DNA of 64,000 bases, taken from assembly GCA_040387475.1 (NCBI GenBank), contig JAZKDT010000013.1, positions 1-64,000 of the forward strand, given 5' to 3'. Under the pieces are notes generated by a model. That model did no database searches and was not told where the DNA came from. It was given only the letters and a program-made list of their open reading frames with translations. Origin of the DNA: UBA4416 sp040387475. Lineage in GTDB: Bacteria; Bacteroidota; Bacteroidia; B-17B0; Aurantibacillaceae. How positions within the stretch are numbered: position 1 is the first letter of the stretch; every line of letters begins with the position of its first letter. Position numbers and translations under genes: made by a program. This document shows, one piece after another, positions 24,894 to 34,677 of the stretch.

Positions 24894-26753
24894 CTACTCT
24901 TCGTTTCTAAATTTTAAAATAAAACTTGTTCCACTACCCACTTCACTTTCCACGTTAATTGTACTTCCTAGTGCTTCCAACTGGGAGCGTATAAGATATA
25001 ATCCCAATCCTTTACCTTCAGAATTTTCATGAAACCTTTGATAGAGGTTAAAAATTTTATCTCCGTATTTAGTAAGATCAATTCCTATCCCGTTGTCGGT
25101 GAATGTTACAATAGTATGTTCAAGAGTGTTTTGAGAGATGATATCTATTTTTAATGGCCGTTTATTCGATTTATACTTGATGGCATTTGTAAATAAATTT
25201 ATGAATATACTTTCAAGATAAGAACCGGTAAACGTAACGAACGGTGAAATTTTGAAATTGAAATTTATGGTTATTTCTTCATTATTGCTTTTGATTCCTA
25301 ATTGCTTAAGGGTTTTGTTTACTATATGTTCTAACGAAATTTGTTCTTTTAAAGCGTTGCTCTGATCCTTGATGATTAAAACTTTAGAAAGATCTTTTAC
25401 AGTTTCATCAAACATGAGGGCCGACTGTTTAATTCCTTCCAGAATTTGCTTCAGCGATGGGTCATCTACTTTATAGTGATCAATAAGATTAGTGAGTCCC
25501 AGTAAATTTGCTATTGGCGCTCTTAAGTTATGCGAGGTAACATATGAAAATTGTTTAAGGTCTTTATTAATTTGCAACAATTCTGATATGATCTGCTCTC
25601 TTTCAAGTTGCGCGCTCTTTTTATCCGTAATGTTTCGCCCAAAACAAGCAACGCCAACAATTTGAGTTCCATCAAAAATAGGGTTTAAATTAGTCTCAAA
25701 CCAAAGGGTGCCAATGTTTTCTTTCTCCGGAGAGCAAATCTCCTGTTTCAATGTTTCTCCTGTTAATGCTCTTTCATACAAGTTCTTCCAGAAAAGAATA
25801 AACTCTTTTGCAAAAAAATTACCGTCAAGTACATTTTCGCCTCGTTTAACAGTATAATTTGAATATCTATACATCAGCTCAGTGAATGCCGTATTTCCTG
25901 CCATTAAAGAAAAATCAGCATTAACGCTCCATATCAAATCATCAGTACTGTTAATTAATGCTTCTTTATCTTTTCTTTCAATCTCTTTTTGCTGATTTAT
26001 ATTAATTTTTTCTGTAATGTTTCTGGAAGTAACAAACACGCCCATAATCAACCCTTCGCGATCAAACGCTGGTTTAAAACGACTATGAAAAACAATCTTT
26101 TCCTGACCATTGTCAAAAACAACTACTTCTTCATCTACTGTAAGTCCGCTAAATACGCTTTTATATATAGCCTCCAATGGCTTTTTCCGGTCTTCCCGGG
26201 CAAAATCAAATATCGAAAGCCCTTTAGAAACAGATTTATCAAAAAAAATTTCATAGGTACTTTTAAACTTTTTGTTAAAGGAAATAATTTCTAATTGTCT
26301 ATTTAATAGCACAAAACATTCTTCGGTGTTATCTAACAATAAAGCAATTTCTTCTTCAGCTTTTCTTCTCTCAGTAATATCTATTAAAACGGTACTCGTT
26401 CGTTGCTCGCCACTCTCAGTTTGAAATATAGCTGAGGAAAATTCGCAGGGGAAGCGTTCCCCGTTTTTACGAATACCAATCAGAACGCCTTTTGCCTTCC
26501 CCTCTGTTGCTCGAACTTTTAAAGAAGATTGCATTACTGAGTCTTCATGATCAAAAATAATTTTTCGTCCAAGGCCTCTTAATTCTTCTAATGAATATCC
26601 AAACATTTCGAGTGCAGCTCCATTTGCTTCTAAAATAGTTCCATCCGGTACTCCTAAAACAATGGCATAAAGTGAATTTTCGAAAAGGGAAAGAAACGTG
26701 TTATCCTGACTTTCGATATCTTTTAGACTATTTTGGTTGTCATTTTTTTTCAT
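24894..26753 (-). CDS. Cytoplasmic multi-PAS sensor histidine kinase
   Basis: A 619-residue protein without transmembrane helices. Three PAS domains follow one another (about 20-135, 140-255, 265-380); the first two end in the PAC-like STVLIDITERRKAEEE and VTSRNITEK patterns. HisKA carries His408 (FSYVTSHNLRAPIANLLGL) and the HATPase shows NAIKYKSN, FTDNGIGIDL and GKGLGLYLI. The HNLRAP variant of the H-box is common in Bacteroidota PAS kinases. Ligands are unknown. No regulator gene is co-directional; the convergent receiver at 24507-24890 is the closest. Confidence 0.92.
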   Translation of the reverse strand: MKKNDNQNSLKDIESQDNTFLSLFENSLYAIVLGVPDGTILEANGAALEMFGYSLEELRGLGRKIIFDHEDSVMQSSLKVRATEGKAKGVLIGIRKNGERFPCEFSSAIFQTESGEQRTSTVLIDITERRKAEEEIALLLDNTEECFVLLNRQLEIISFNKKFKSTYEIFFDKSVSKGLSIFDFAREDRKKPLEAIYKSVFSGLTVDEEVVVFDNGQEKIVFHSRFKPAFDREGLIMGVFVTSRNITEKININQQKEIERKDKEALINSTDDLIWSVNADFSLMAGNTAFTELMYRYSNYTVKRGENVLDGNFFAKEFILFWKNLYERALTGETLKQEICSPEKENIGTLWFETNLNPIFDGTQIVGVACFGRNITDKKSAQLEREQIISELLQINKDLKQFSYVTSHNLRAPIANLLGLTNLIDHYKVDDPSLKQILEGIKQSALMFDETVKDLSKVLIIKDQSNALKEQISLEHIVNKTLKQLGIKSNNEEITINFNFKISPFVTFTGSYLESIFINLFTNAIKYKSNKRPLKIDIISQNTLEHTIVTFTDNGIGIDLTKYGDKIFNLYQRFHENSEGKGLGLYLIRSQLEALGSTINVESEVGSGTSFILKFRNEE

Positions 26754-27026
26754 AAAAATTTACTCCTGATACTTTTACAAGTTACAAAAACTACCATTTG
26801 TTGGCGGCATTTTTTATCATTCAAAACAGTTACTATGTAAGATTTTATCGAAAAAAGCAGTTCCAAAAAAGAAGATAATTGGAAATCAACACTTTGTTAC
26901 AAAAGCCTAAAAAAAATCGGTGAATTTATTTTTCAAAGACCCCTAAAAAACCATTAATTGTGCTATTTTTATATCCTCATGTTATACTTTTTTAGCAAAA
27001 CACAACATTTAAATTTTACAAACTCT

Positions 27027-29015
27027 ATGAAAAACATCCTAGTAATGTTATCATTAACGCTAAGTCATTTAATTTATAGTCAGATAAATGTTGAAATGAA
27101 AGATGAACAAACAAAAAACTGGAGTGCAAATGACAAGCAAAAACTAAACATCGCCGATAAATATTTCAGCAATCAGGAATATCTTTTTGCGAGGCCCATT
27201 TACGACAGCATCTATAAAAAGCACAAAGCCAATATCTATATAGGATATCTTTTAGGGTCATGTAGCGTTTTTGATTCGCGTTATCAACCAAATTCAGAAT
27301 CTTTGATCAAAGCTGCCGAGTCTATTAAATCCAGATTACCTGACTATGATTATTTTTTAGGCCGTGCGTATCTGGCCAATGACAAATTTAACGAAGCAAT
27401 TACCCAATTTGAGATCTACAAAACAAATCCTTTAGATAAAGATACAAAAAGTGAAGTAGACCATCAGATTACCATTTGCAAAAGTGCTATTTCACTAGAG
27501 AACAAGGCTGCTGTTGCTAATATCACTAATATTGGCGCGCCAATTAACAGTCCGGGTTCTGAGTATACACCCGTTTTTCCATCCAACGAAAATTTTATGG
27601 TATTTACCTATCGTGGCGAACGTTCTATGGGAGGAAAACAAATCTTGCCAAACCGTGTAGACGAAAAAAATGGTATCTATTTTGAAGACATTATGATCTC
27701 CCACAAAAATGAGCGCAATAACTGGACAGAACCTATCCCCATTACTTCTATCAACACAAACGGACATGATGCTGTAGTGCATATTTCACACGACGGACAA
27801 AAATTATTTATTTATAGAAACGTAGGTGTGGGCAGTGGCGATATTTTTATGAGCAAACTTGACGGAGCGAATTGGACCATCCCTGAAAAAGTAAAGGGTA
27901 TTAATTCCAATTTTTGGGAAGGCAGCGTGTGTTTATCTCCCGATGAAAAGATCATCTATTTCTCATCTGAACGTCAGGGAGGTTTTGGAGGAAGAGATAT
28001 TTATTTTGCGCAATTAATGCCGGATGGAAGTTGGGGTAATGTAAAAAATTTAGGTCCGGAAATTAATACAAAAGATGATGAAGATGCCCCTTTTATTCAC
28101 TCTGATGGCAAAACGTTGTTCTTTGCCTCCACCGGATATAACACGATGGGTGGATATGATATTTTTAGAAGCGAATTAAAACAAGCTAAATGGTCGGTCC
28201 CTTACAATGTTGGGAAACCCGTTAATACCAAACAGGATGATAAATTCTATGTGGTGTCATCAGATGGAGAAAGAGGCTATTATTCATCGGAGAAAAAGGA
28301 TGGACTTGGACAACAGGATATTTATATTGTTGAGCCGGGGTTATTTGGAAAACCTACTGCCGTTGTTTTGGTAACCGGCATTGTAACTTATGATAACGCA
28401 CCGGTTAAAGCAGACATTGTAGTTCGTTCAAAATTAACCCATAAGGATCTGTCGAGTGTGTTTAATTCAAACTCTATAAATGGCGGTTATCTTATCAATT
28501 TACCTTCTGGTAACGAATATGAGATTGTTTATAAGCATTTAAATACCACCTTAATAAAAGATTTTTCAACTGCAAAAGTCGATTCCTTTGCTAGAATTGA
28601 CATAGATGCTGAAATGTTTTCAGATCAATATCAAAAACTAAATTTAACAAAGGTAGATTCCTCTGCAATTAAAAACGAGAATTTATCTGATTTAAATTTA
28701 ACTAATGAACAATTCCTGGAAAAATATGGCGATACAGTTGTGGACAGTTTATATTACCTGGTTCAGATTGGCGCCTATAAAATGTACGAAAATTTTAATT
28801 ATTCCAAGTTATTAGGATTGCCTAAAGCTTTACGAAAAACTTTTTCAGACAACATAACACGTTTTACAATAGGTTCATACAAAACATTGAATGAAACTAA
28901 TGTGATACTATCCAAAGCAAAGAAAAATGGTATAAAAGACGCTTTCATACTGGCCATTTATAAAGGTGAACGTTACTATTTTAAAGAACTCTTAAATCAG
29001 CATATTTTGAAATAA
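27027..29015 (+). CDS. PorE-like TPR / PD40 / CRD protein with a SPOR-like C-terminus instead of OmpA
   Basis: From ATG 27027 (MKNILVMLSLTLSHLIYSQ, a signal peptide) the protein is 662 residues; the longer frame to 26958 would put 23 residues ahead of the signal. TPR region about 25-150, then PD40 strands (HISHDGQKLFIYRN, LSPDEKIIYFSSERQGGFGG, FIHSDGKTLFFASTGYNTMG), a CRD-like segment (LVTGIVTYDNAPVKADIVV), and a C-terminal region (YYLVQIGAYKMYENFNYSKL, RFTIGSYKTLNE) that resembles a SPOR repeat. It shares the first three domains with the protein at 11020-12987. A role at the peptidoglycan or outer membrane is inferred. Confidence 0.8.
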   Translation: MKNILVMLSLTLSHLIYSQINVEMKDEQTKNWSANDKQKLNIADKYFSNQEYLFARPIYDSIYKKHKANIYIGYLLGSCSVFDSRYQPNSESLIKAAESIKSRLPDYDYFLGRAYLANDKFNEAITQFEIYKTNPLDKDTKSEVDHQITICKSAISLENKAAVANITNIGAPINSPGSEYTPVFPSNENFMVFTYRGERSMGGKQILPNRVDEKNGIYFEDIMISHKNERNNWTEPIPITSINTNGHDAVVHISHDGQKLFIYRNVGVGSGDIFMSKLDGANWTIPEKVKGINSNFWEGSVCLSPDEKIIYFSSERQGGFGGRDIYFAQLMPDGSWGNVKNLGPEINTKDDEDAPFIHSDGKTLFFASTGYNTMGGYDIFRSELKQAKWSVPYNVGKPVNTKQDDKFYVVSSDGERGYYSSEKKDGLGQQDIYIVEPGLFGKPTAVVLVTGIVTYDNAPVKADIVVRSKLTHKDLSSVFNSNSINGGYLINLPSGNEYEIVYKHLNTTLIKDFSTAKVDSFARIDIDAEMFSDQYQKLNLTKVDSSAIKNENLSDLNLTNEQFLEKYGDTVVDSLYYLVQIGAYKMYENFNYSKLLGLPKALRKTFSDNITRFTIGSYKTLNETNVILSKAKKNGIKDAFILAIYKGERYYFKELLNQHILK

Positions 29016-29020
29016 CTAAT

Positions 29021-29060
29021 TCACTCCGTTTATTTAGCTAAACGGAGTGATTTTATATTT
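29021..29060 (+). terminator. Strong intrinsic terminator between convergent genes
   Basis: A perfect 12-pair stem (29021-29032 with 29039-29050), loop TTTAGC, then TTTTATATTT. It sits 5 bases after the PorE-like gene stop and adjoins the phenylalanine hydroxylase stop, so it may serve both directions. Confidence 0.9.
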
Positions 29061-29806
29061 TAAGTACTTATCGTCAATACATTTTTTTTCAGTAACAATT
29101 CAATATCTTGTAGCGATTGATATAGTTGCTCAAACGATTCAATTATAAAATAAGTTTCCTGAAAAACATCTGTTCTGTAATCCGTATCAAAAATAGTTTG
29201 AATATCAAATGATTTTTGGATGGCCAGGCTACTTAAACAATGTTCGGTTTCCCCTTTGGAAGATATGATCCCGGCACCATAAATTTTCAGCTTCTCATCT
29301 TCTCTTATTAAACCAAATTCTATAGTAAACCAATAAATACGTCCCAATAACTCTATCGCTTTAGGGTTATCTATATTCTTCAATGCAATATCACTAATAC
29401 CTTTAAAGAAGTTAACATACGATTGATTGCATAACAACGGCACATGGCCAAATACATCATGAAACATGTCGGGCTCCTCCAGATAATCCAATTGCTCCAT
29501 TGTGCGTAACCAACAGGTTGTAGTGAATTTTTTTTGAGATAAATAATTAAAAAAATCTTTCTGCTCGCTAATATTTGGAACTACCTCCAAAGACCAGGAC
29601 GTACTTTCTGTTAGAATCGTGTTCACTTCTTTAAAGTCAGGAATTTTATCCTTCTTAAAATTGATGATATCCAGCGCCCTCAAATATTCAATGGATACAA
29701 TTGGTTTTAGTAATTCCATTTGCCTTATAAATAAGGTTTTCCATACTTCAAAGTCTTGGGTTGTGTAATTACTATAGATTTGCTGTGTTGGCCTGTTGCT
29801 TTTCAT
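29060..29806 (-). CDS. phhA: Phenylalanine-4-hydroxylase (aromatic amino acid hydroxylase)
   Basis: From ATG 29806 (MKSNRPTQQIYSNY) the protein is 248 residues, the usual size of the monomeric bacterial enzyme. The iron site is visible: EEPDMFHDVFGHVPLL supplies two histidines, and WFTIEFGLI supplies the glutamate. The enzyme converts Phe to Tyr with tetrahydropterin and O2. There is no N-terminal ACT regulatory domain. A longer frame to 29845 lacks similarity. No pterin-recycling gene (phhB) is adjacent. The terminator of the upstream gene lies just before it, so it must have its own promoter in the short stretch 29807-29843 or depend on readthrough. Confidence 0.93.
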   Translation of the reverse strand: MKSNRPTQQIYSNYTTQDFEVWKTLFIRQMELLKPIVSIEYLRALDIINFKKDKIPDFKEVNTILTESTSWSLEVVPNISEQKDFFNYLSQKKFTTTCWLRTMEQLDYLEEPDMFHDVFGHVPLLCNQSYVNFFKGISDIALKNIDNPKAIELLGRIYWFTIEFGLIREDEKLKIYGAGIISSKGETEHCLSSLAIQKSFDIQTIFDTDYRTDVFQETYFIIESFEQLYQSLQDIELLLKKNVLTIST

Positions 29807-29843
29807 GTGTTCTTTTTTAGTTGTTTTTAAAAATATTAAGCAC

Positions 29844-29872
29844 AAAAAAACCCGTTCCTTATGGAACGGGTT
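29844..29872 (-). terminator. Intrinsic terminator of the CAP-OmpA gene
   Basis: AACCCGTTCC pairs with GGAACGGGTT around TTAT (29849-29872). On the minus strand a run of seven T follows. It is 124 bases after the stop of the 29996-32356 gene. Confidence 0.9.
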
Positions 29873-29995
29873 ATAAATTTATTATTCGTTGTTTAGTTAA
29901 CTATGAACAATATATTACCATTCCAATGGAATTCATCAGATAATAGTAATAATAAGTAGTGTTCGTTTTATTCATTATTCAAATATATCAATTAA

Positions 29996-32356
29996 TTATC
30001 TACACCCGGCTTCTCTATAATCTTTTTTCGCGTTAGGGTTATCCAATACCTGGAATGACATATACGGATCACCGAATAGCTTACAGTAACGTTCAGGGTT
30101 TTTCTCTTTTGCTTTATGTAAAGCATCGCTAAATACACGACTATAGAATTTTTCAGGTAAATGTGAAGCAATTGAGATGTAACTAAACAAAAGGTCTTCG
30201 CTTACATTTTCTACTTTTAAAAATGGTTCCAGTACGGTTGAAGAGAATTTAAAGTCTTTCCCCCGGGTAAATACATAAGCCAGTTTTAAAGCATTTTGCC
30301 AACTAGCTTCTTTAAAATTGTAAAAGCCTTTTATTTTGTTGATGCAAGCTTCAATTTGAGCTTCAGCTCCATCTGTGGTATCTAAAGATTCGATGATCTT
30401 AAACTGCCATTCGATATTTAAACCATCCACCAGTTTCTTTTTAATTTTGCTTTTGTACAAAGCATCAATTTCTTGTTGCATTTTACCCTGTTGATCCTTT
30501 GTTCCAAGCGTTGTATCTAATTTAATAGAACAGAAAATACGATTATACCTTACCACATCACTTGTTGCATCAATTTTTTCTAACCGTTTGAACTCTGTAT
30601 AATCATCCTCATCAACGATGCTGCTATTAGCCAAATAATTATAGTAAGCCCTGTTATTCAACAAATTGATGAATTGTGGGTTCTCCGGAATTTTAAAACT
30701 ATCTAATACATCGTCCGTGTATTTTTTTGATATCTTTTGGCTTGAGGCATATTCCATGATTTTATAAGCCTGGCTCATTTTATTGCCCTTAATAGCTCTG
30801 TTAAAAGAAACGGTCGTGAATTTTTGTTCTTTATTGCCACTGATGTCGTAAGTTACATCCATAACCATTTGAGCAAAACGTTGCTTGGCCAATACCGGTT
30901 CCAATTCGGCTAATAATGCTCCGTCAGTATTTATTTTTTTGATGGCCTTCTCTTTGCCCATTTTTACAAGATCAGCATACTTTCCATCTTCCATTTCTAA
31001 TTGAAACAAGGCCCATGAATCTTTTGTCTCGATACTAGGCGTGATCTTGTTCTGCTGCATGCTTTGTAACACTTTAGTAACGCTTTCGGCACGTTTGCGT
31101 TGTAATTTAGCATTTGCTCCTGCATCTCCTTCTATAGAAGAGTAGGCATAAATATATAATCCATCGATAACAAAGTCAGGCTCGTTTAATGCCTTAATGA
31201 ATGGAGCAACATCTTCAGGTTTAAATTCTGATTTATTTTTCTCGAAAGGAATAGTAAAATTTAAAATTGAACTTTCTGATTTTGGTTCAAAAGCGGGTTT
31301 TAATCCAACTGTTGAATCTGCAGGAATAATGCCTACAGGTGTACTACTTTCCTGATCTCCTTTTTCGAGGTAGCTACGGGTTATCGTTTTACACACGTGC
31401 CCATCCTGCACAACAATCAAATTCAATTCGTAAGAACCAGTGATTTTCGGGTTGAACTTACCCATTTCTATTTTAAGCTTATTGATCTTTACTTTCTTTT
31501 TCGCTTTGGGATCAGGTTTAATGAGATTTTTAGAAAAAACCTGGTCTTTTGTCACCACTTTACCCATGATTCCTTTATTTTGAAGATTGTTATCTACGAT
31601 ATTATAGTCAGCTTTTTCATATTGAGAACGTTGAACAACATCCACGGCTAAACCATCTTTGGTCTTTTTCAACAAACGTTTTAAATCTTTTAAGTTAGCA
31701 TATTCAAGGTATATCTTTCCATTTTCTACTTTTAAACCTTTTTGTAACACGTCATAGTTTTTCCATTTTTCACAGCTTTTACAGGATTTTGCATCAGGTG
31801 TTAAAAGTTTTTTAGATTTTGTATTGTAAGGAACAGCCATTTCCTTTTTCATTTTAGCGCCCGTATTAAAACTATCGTAACCGCCAAACACCGCTGTAGC
31901 AACAACTTTTTTACCATCTTTTTGCATTACACACTTAATGCCAATGAGCATATATTGGGGTTTTAATAAAACTTCTTTATCCTTTTTATTATTCTCCCAA
32001 CGGGTCCAAATGACCTTTGCAACTTCAGTTGTTTTATAATTATCGCGGCCTTTACTAACGGGAGCAAGCATCGTTACTTCTTCGCCTTTTTTAGTGCCAC
32101 CTGCTTTTACAAGATTTTTTTTAACTTTTTCAGGGTCTACTTTTGCCGCACCGGCACTTGCAAATTTTTTGCCATCAATAGCTGCTGCATCCACTAAAAC
32201 CTGGTTTACTTCAAAAGTATCCAGTCCATTGGCAATTCTGAATTTATTTAATTCCCTCACTAAAACAGAAGGAAGATCATCAATATTAAAATTGTCCTGA
32301 GCCTGTGATATGGATACAGAAAATAGAAGTACGAAAGAAAATAGAAGTTTTCTCAT
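29996..32356 (-). CDS. Secreted CAP/SCP-domain and OmpA-like domain protein
   Basis: A 786-residue protein with a signal peptide (MRKLLFSFVLLFSVSISQAQ). Residues 27-180 resemble a CAP/SCP (PR-1-like) domain: LVRELNKFRIANGL, VDAAAIDGKKFA, TEVAKVIWTRWENN, and VVATAVFGGYD. Residues 185-350 are lysine-rich with a CxxC (CKSCEKW). An OmpA-like segment follows (LNFTIPFEKNKSEFKPEDV, IYAYSSIEGDAGANAKLQRK), then helical repeats to the C-terminus. The likely location is the periplasm or outer membrane, bound to peptidoglycan. The combination is not one I can assign to a named system. It has a terminator and is divergent from the biotin carboxylase gene. Confidence 0.72.
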   Translation of the reverse strand: MRKLLFSFVLLFSVSISQAQDNFNIDDLPSVLVRELNKFRIANGLDTFEVNQVLVDAAAIDGKKFASAGAAKVDPEKVKKNLVKAGGTKKGEEVTMLAPVSKGRDNYKTTEVAKVIWTRWENNKKDKEVLLKPQYMLIGIKCVMQKDGKKVVATAVFGGYDSFNTGAKMKKEMAVPYNTKSKKLLTPDAKSCKSCEKWKNYDVLQKGLKVENGKIYLEYANLKDLKRLLKKTKDGLAVDVVQRSQYEKADYNIVDNNLQNKGIMGKVVTKDQVFSKNLIKPDPKAKKKVKINKLKIEMGKFNPKITGSYELNLIVVQDGHVCKTITRSYLEKGDQESSTPVGIIPADSTVGLKPAFEPKSESSILNFTIPFEKNKSEFKPEDVAPFIKALNEPDFVIDGLYIYAYSSIEGDAGANAKLQRKRAESVTKVLQSMQQNKITPSIETKDSWALFQLEMEDGKYADLVKMGKEKAIKKINTDGALLAELEPVLAKQRFAQMVMDVTYDISGNKEQKFTTVSFNRAIKGNKMSQAYKIMEYASSQKISKKYTDDVLDSFKIPENPQFINLLNNRAYYNYLANSSIVDEDDYTEFKRLEKIDATSDVVRYNRIFCSIKLDTTLGTKDQQGKMQQEIDALYKSKIKKKLVDGLNIEWQFKIIESLDTTDGAEAQIEACINKIKGFYNFKEASWQNALKLAYVFTRGKDFKFSSTVLEPFLKVENVSEDLLFSYISIASHLPEKFYSRVFSDALHKAKEKNPERYCKLFGDPYMSFQVLDNPNAKKDYREAGCR

Positions 32357-32513
32357 AGTGGGGCGTTTAGTGTTTTAACAAATATTAAAAAAACCATTAA
32401 CAAGTGTGTATAAGAGTATTCACAAACTATTAACAAATAACAATTTCTTCCAAAAATCTACGAAATTACAAGGCTCAATGAGTATATTCGTGACTGATAA
32501 TTGCACTTTTACT

Positions 32514-33995
32514 ATGAAAAAAATATTAATTGCCAATCGGGGAGAAATAGCCTTGCGTGTAATGCGTAGCGCTAAAGAAATGGGTATTAAAACCGTTGCC
32601 ATTTATAGCGAAGCTGATAGAAATGCGCCTTTTGTAAGTTATGCCGATGAAGCTGTTTGCGTTGGCCCGCCACCAAGTGCTCAATCCTATTTACAGGGAG
32701 ATAAAATTATTGATATCTGCAAAGATTTAGGTGTGGATGGCATTCATCCTGGATATGGGTTTTTATCTGAAAATGCTGACTTTGTTCGAAAAGTACAAAA
32801 AGCAGGAATTACCTTCATAGGGCCAAGTGCCGATGCCATGGACATGATGGGTGATAAACTAAGTGCTAAAGCAACAGCAAAAAAATATAATGTACCCATG
32901 ATTCCTGGCTCAGAGGGTGCGATTAGCGACCTGACAGAAGCTACCAAATTGGCTAAAGAAATTGGATTCCCTTTACTGATAAAAGCTTCGGCCGGTGGTG
33001 GTGGAAAAGGAATGCGCTTGGTTGAAAAAGAAAGTGAAGTAGAAGAACAAATGAAAATGGCTATCAGCGAGGCCATTTCTGCTTTCGGTAATGGAGCTGT
33101 ATTCATCGAAAAATATGCATCGGGTCCTCGTCACATCGAAATTCAATTATTGGCCGATAACCACGGTAACTGTGTTTATTTATTTGAGCGTGAATGCAGT
33201 ATTCAACGCCGTCATCAAAAAGTAATTGAGGAAGCTCCTTCTGCTGTATTAACTCCCGAGTTAAGAAAAGCCATGGGCGAATGTGCTGTAAATGTTGCAA
33301 AAGCCTGTAACTACAGCGGTGCAGGAACCGTAGAGTTTTTGGTAGATGATAAATTGAATTTTTATTTCCTGGAAATGAATACGCGTTTACAGGTTGAGCA
33401 CCCTGTTTCAGAAATGATCACGGGGCTGGACTTAGTGAAGGAGCAAATCAAAGTAGCCCGTGGAGAAAAATTAACTTTTACCCAGAATGATCTCAAGATA
33501 AACGGACATGCTATAGAAGTACGCGTTTGCGCTGAAGATCCTACCAATAATTTTTTACCCGATATTGGAACATTAAAAACATACCGTGTACCAACCGGAC
33601 CAGGTGTTCGTGTAGATGATGCATTTACCGAAGGAATGGATATTCCAATTTACTATGATCCTATGATCGCCAAGTTGATTGTACATGGTAAAGACAGAAC
33701 TGAAGCCATTGAAAAGATGTTGCGAGCCATACAGGATTATGAAATTACAGGCGTAGAAACTACTTTGCCTTTTTGCGCTTTTGTTTTAAAGCATGAAGCC
33801 TTTGTTAGCGGTAAATTTGACACGGGCTTCATTCCAAAATACTTTAAACCTGAAATGTTAAATAAATCTAATTCAAGCGAAGAAGAAGTTGCATCCATTT
33901 TTGGTGCATTTATGGCATCTAATTTGACTACTAGAGCGAAAGAAGAAGGCAAGGGTTCCAATGGAAAATCTAAATGGCGATTAAACCGCGTTTAA
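32514..33995 (+). CDS. accC: Biotin carboxylase subunit (acetyl-CoA/propionyl-CoA carboxylase type)
   Basis: From ATG 32514 (MKKILIANRGEIALRVMRSA) the protein is 493 residues. The biotin carboxylase N-domain is followed by ATP-grasp (LIKASAGGGGKGMRLV, RHIEIQLLADNHG), the carboxylase signature EMNTRLQVEHPVSE, and the C-terminal domain (EVRVCAEDP). It carboxylates biotin on a carrier protein with ATP and bicarbonate. No biotin carrier or carboxyltransferase gene is adjacent. The C-terminal tail beyond the canonical 450 residues is basic and probably disordered; the length resembles the longer AccC-like subunits of acyl-CoA carboxylases. Which acyl-CoA is used cannot be decided here. The upstream frame to 32406 is not conserved-looking. 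Confidence 0.93.
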   Translation: MKKILIANRGEIALRVMRSAKEMGIKTVAIYSEADRNAPFVSYADEAVCVGPPPSAQSYLQGDKIIDICKDLGVDGIHPGYGFLSENADFVRKVQKAGITFIGPSADAMDMMGDKLSAKATAKKYNVPMIPGSEGAISDLTEATKLAKEIGFPLLIKASAGGGGKGMRLVEKESEVEEQMKMAISEAISAFGNGAVFIEKYASGPRHIEIQLLADNHGNCVYLFERECSIQRRHQKVIEEAPSAVLTPELRKAMGECAVNVAKACNYSGAGTVEFLVDDKLNFYFLEMNTRLQVEHPVSEMITGLDLVKEQIKVARGEKLTFTQNDLKINGHAIEVRVCAEDPTNNFLPDIGTLKTYRVPTGPGVRVDDAFTEGMDIPIYYDPMIAKLIVHGKDRTEAIEKMLRAIQDYEITGVETTLPFCAFVLKHEAFVSGKFDTGFIPKYFKPEMLNKSNSSEEEVASIFGAFMASNLTTRAKEEGKGSNGKSKWRLNRV

Positions 33996-33998
33996 ATT

Positions 33999-34025
33999 AA
34001 AAGGTAACCTAAGGGTTACCTTTTT
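33999..34025 (+). terminator. Intrinsic terminator of accC
   Basis: AAAAGGTAACC (33999-34009) pairs with GGTTACCTTTT (34014-34024), loop TAAG, with the U-run in the 3' arm. Three bases after the stop. Confidence 0.88.
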
Positions 34026-34047
34026 CGTTTAAGGAATTAACAAACAG

Positions 34048-34677
34048 ATGAAACACTTAGTCATATCAAAAATAAAATTAACAATCCTATTATCAGGTTT
34101 GCTATTTCCTTTTTTTGCTCAAACGGGTGATGATGTGACTGTGCCAACAGAAAGCCCAAAAGTAGCATATAAAGTATGGGCAGAAGTGGTAAATGGAGAT
34201 ACTATTCCAAGTATACGTTTACCTGACATATGGGTATATGCTGATTACCCTTATAAAAACAAAAAACAGTACGAGGCATGGAATCGCACAAAATATAACG
34301 TAAAAAAAGTTTATCCATATGCTATTCTTGCCGCAGCCAAGCTCAAAGAGTATAATCGTATTATGGAAAAAATGCCCACCGAAGCGAGTAAGAAGGCTTA
34401 CATGAAAACAGTGGAAAAAGAACTTAAAGCGGAATTCGAAGAGCCTCTAAAAGATCTGACCACAACTCAGGGTAAAATTTTATTGAAGTTAATTGATCGG
34501 GAAACCGGTAATACCAGTTACGAATTGGTTAAGGATTTTCGTGGTGGATTTCAGGCATTCATGTGGCAAAGTGTAGCCCGGTTATTTGGGAATAATATGA
34601 AATCAGAGTATGATCCCAGCGGCGATGATGTAATGACTGAACGAGCCATTAAATTAGTGGAAGCAGGACAGTTTTAA
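34048..34677 (+). CDS. DUF4294 domain-containing secreted protein
   Basis: A 209-residue protein with an N-terminal signal sequence (LLSGLLFPFFAQ). The core VVNGDTIPSIRLPDIWVYA, then KYNVKKVYPYAILAAAKLKEY, and LLKLIDRETGNTSYELVKDF followed by GGFQAFMWQSVARLF is the DUF4294 pattern, found almost only in Bacteroidota. Its function is unknown; the conserved W/Q/RLF C-terminal motif suggests a common ligand or partner. The gene follows the accC terminator by 22 bases and overlaps the convergent T9SS cargo gene by 4 bases at the stops. Confidence 0.85.
   Translation: MKHLVISKIKLTILLSGLLFPFFAQTGDDVTVPTESPKVAYKVWAEVVNGDTIPSIRLPDIWVYADYPYKNKKQYEAWNRTKYNVKKVYPYAILAAAKLKEYNRIMEKMPTEASKKAYMKTVEKELKAEFEEPLKDLTTTQGKILLKLIDRETGNTSYELVKDFRGGFQAFMWQSVARLFGNNMKSEYDPSGDDVMTERAIKLVEAGQF

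Noticed and set aside
32744..33106. 120-codon minus-strand frame
   Set aside because: Antisense to the ATP-grasp part of the biotin carboxylase; no independent support.
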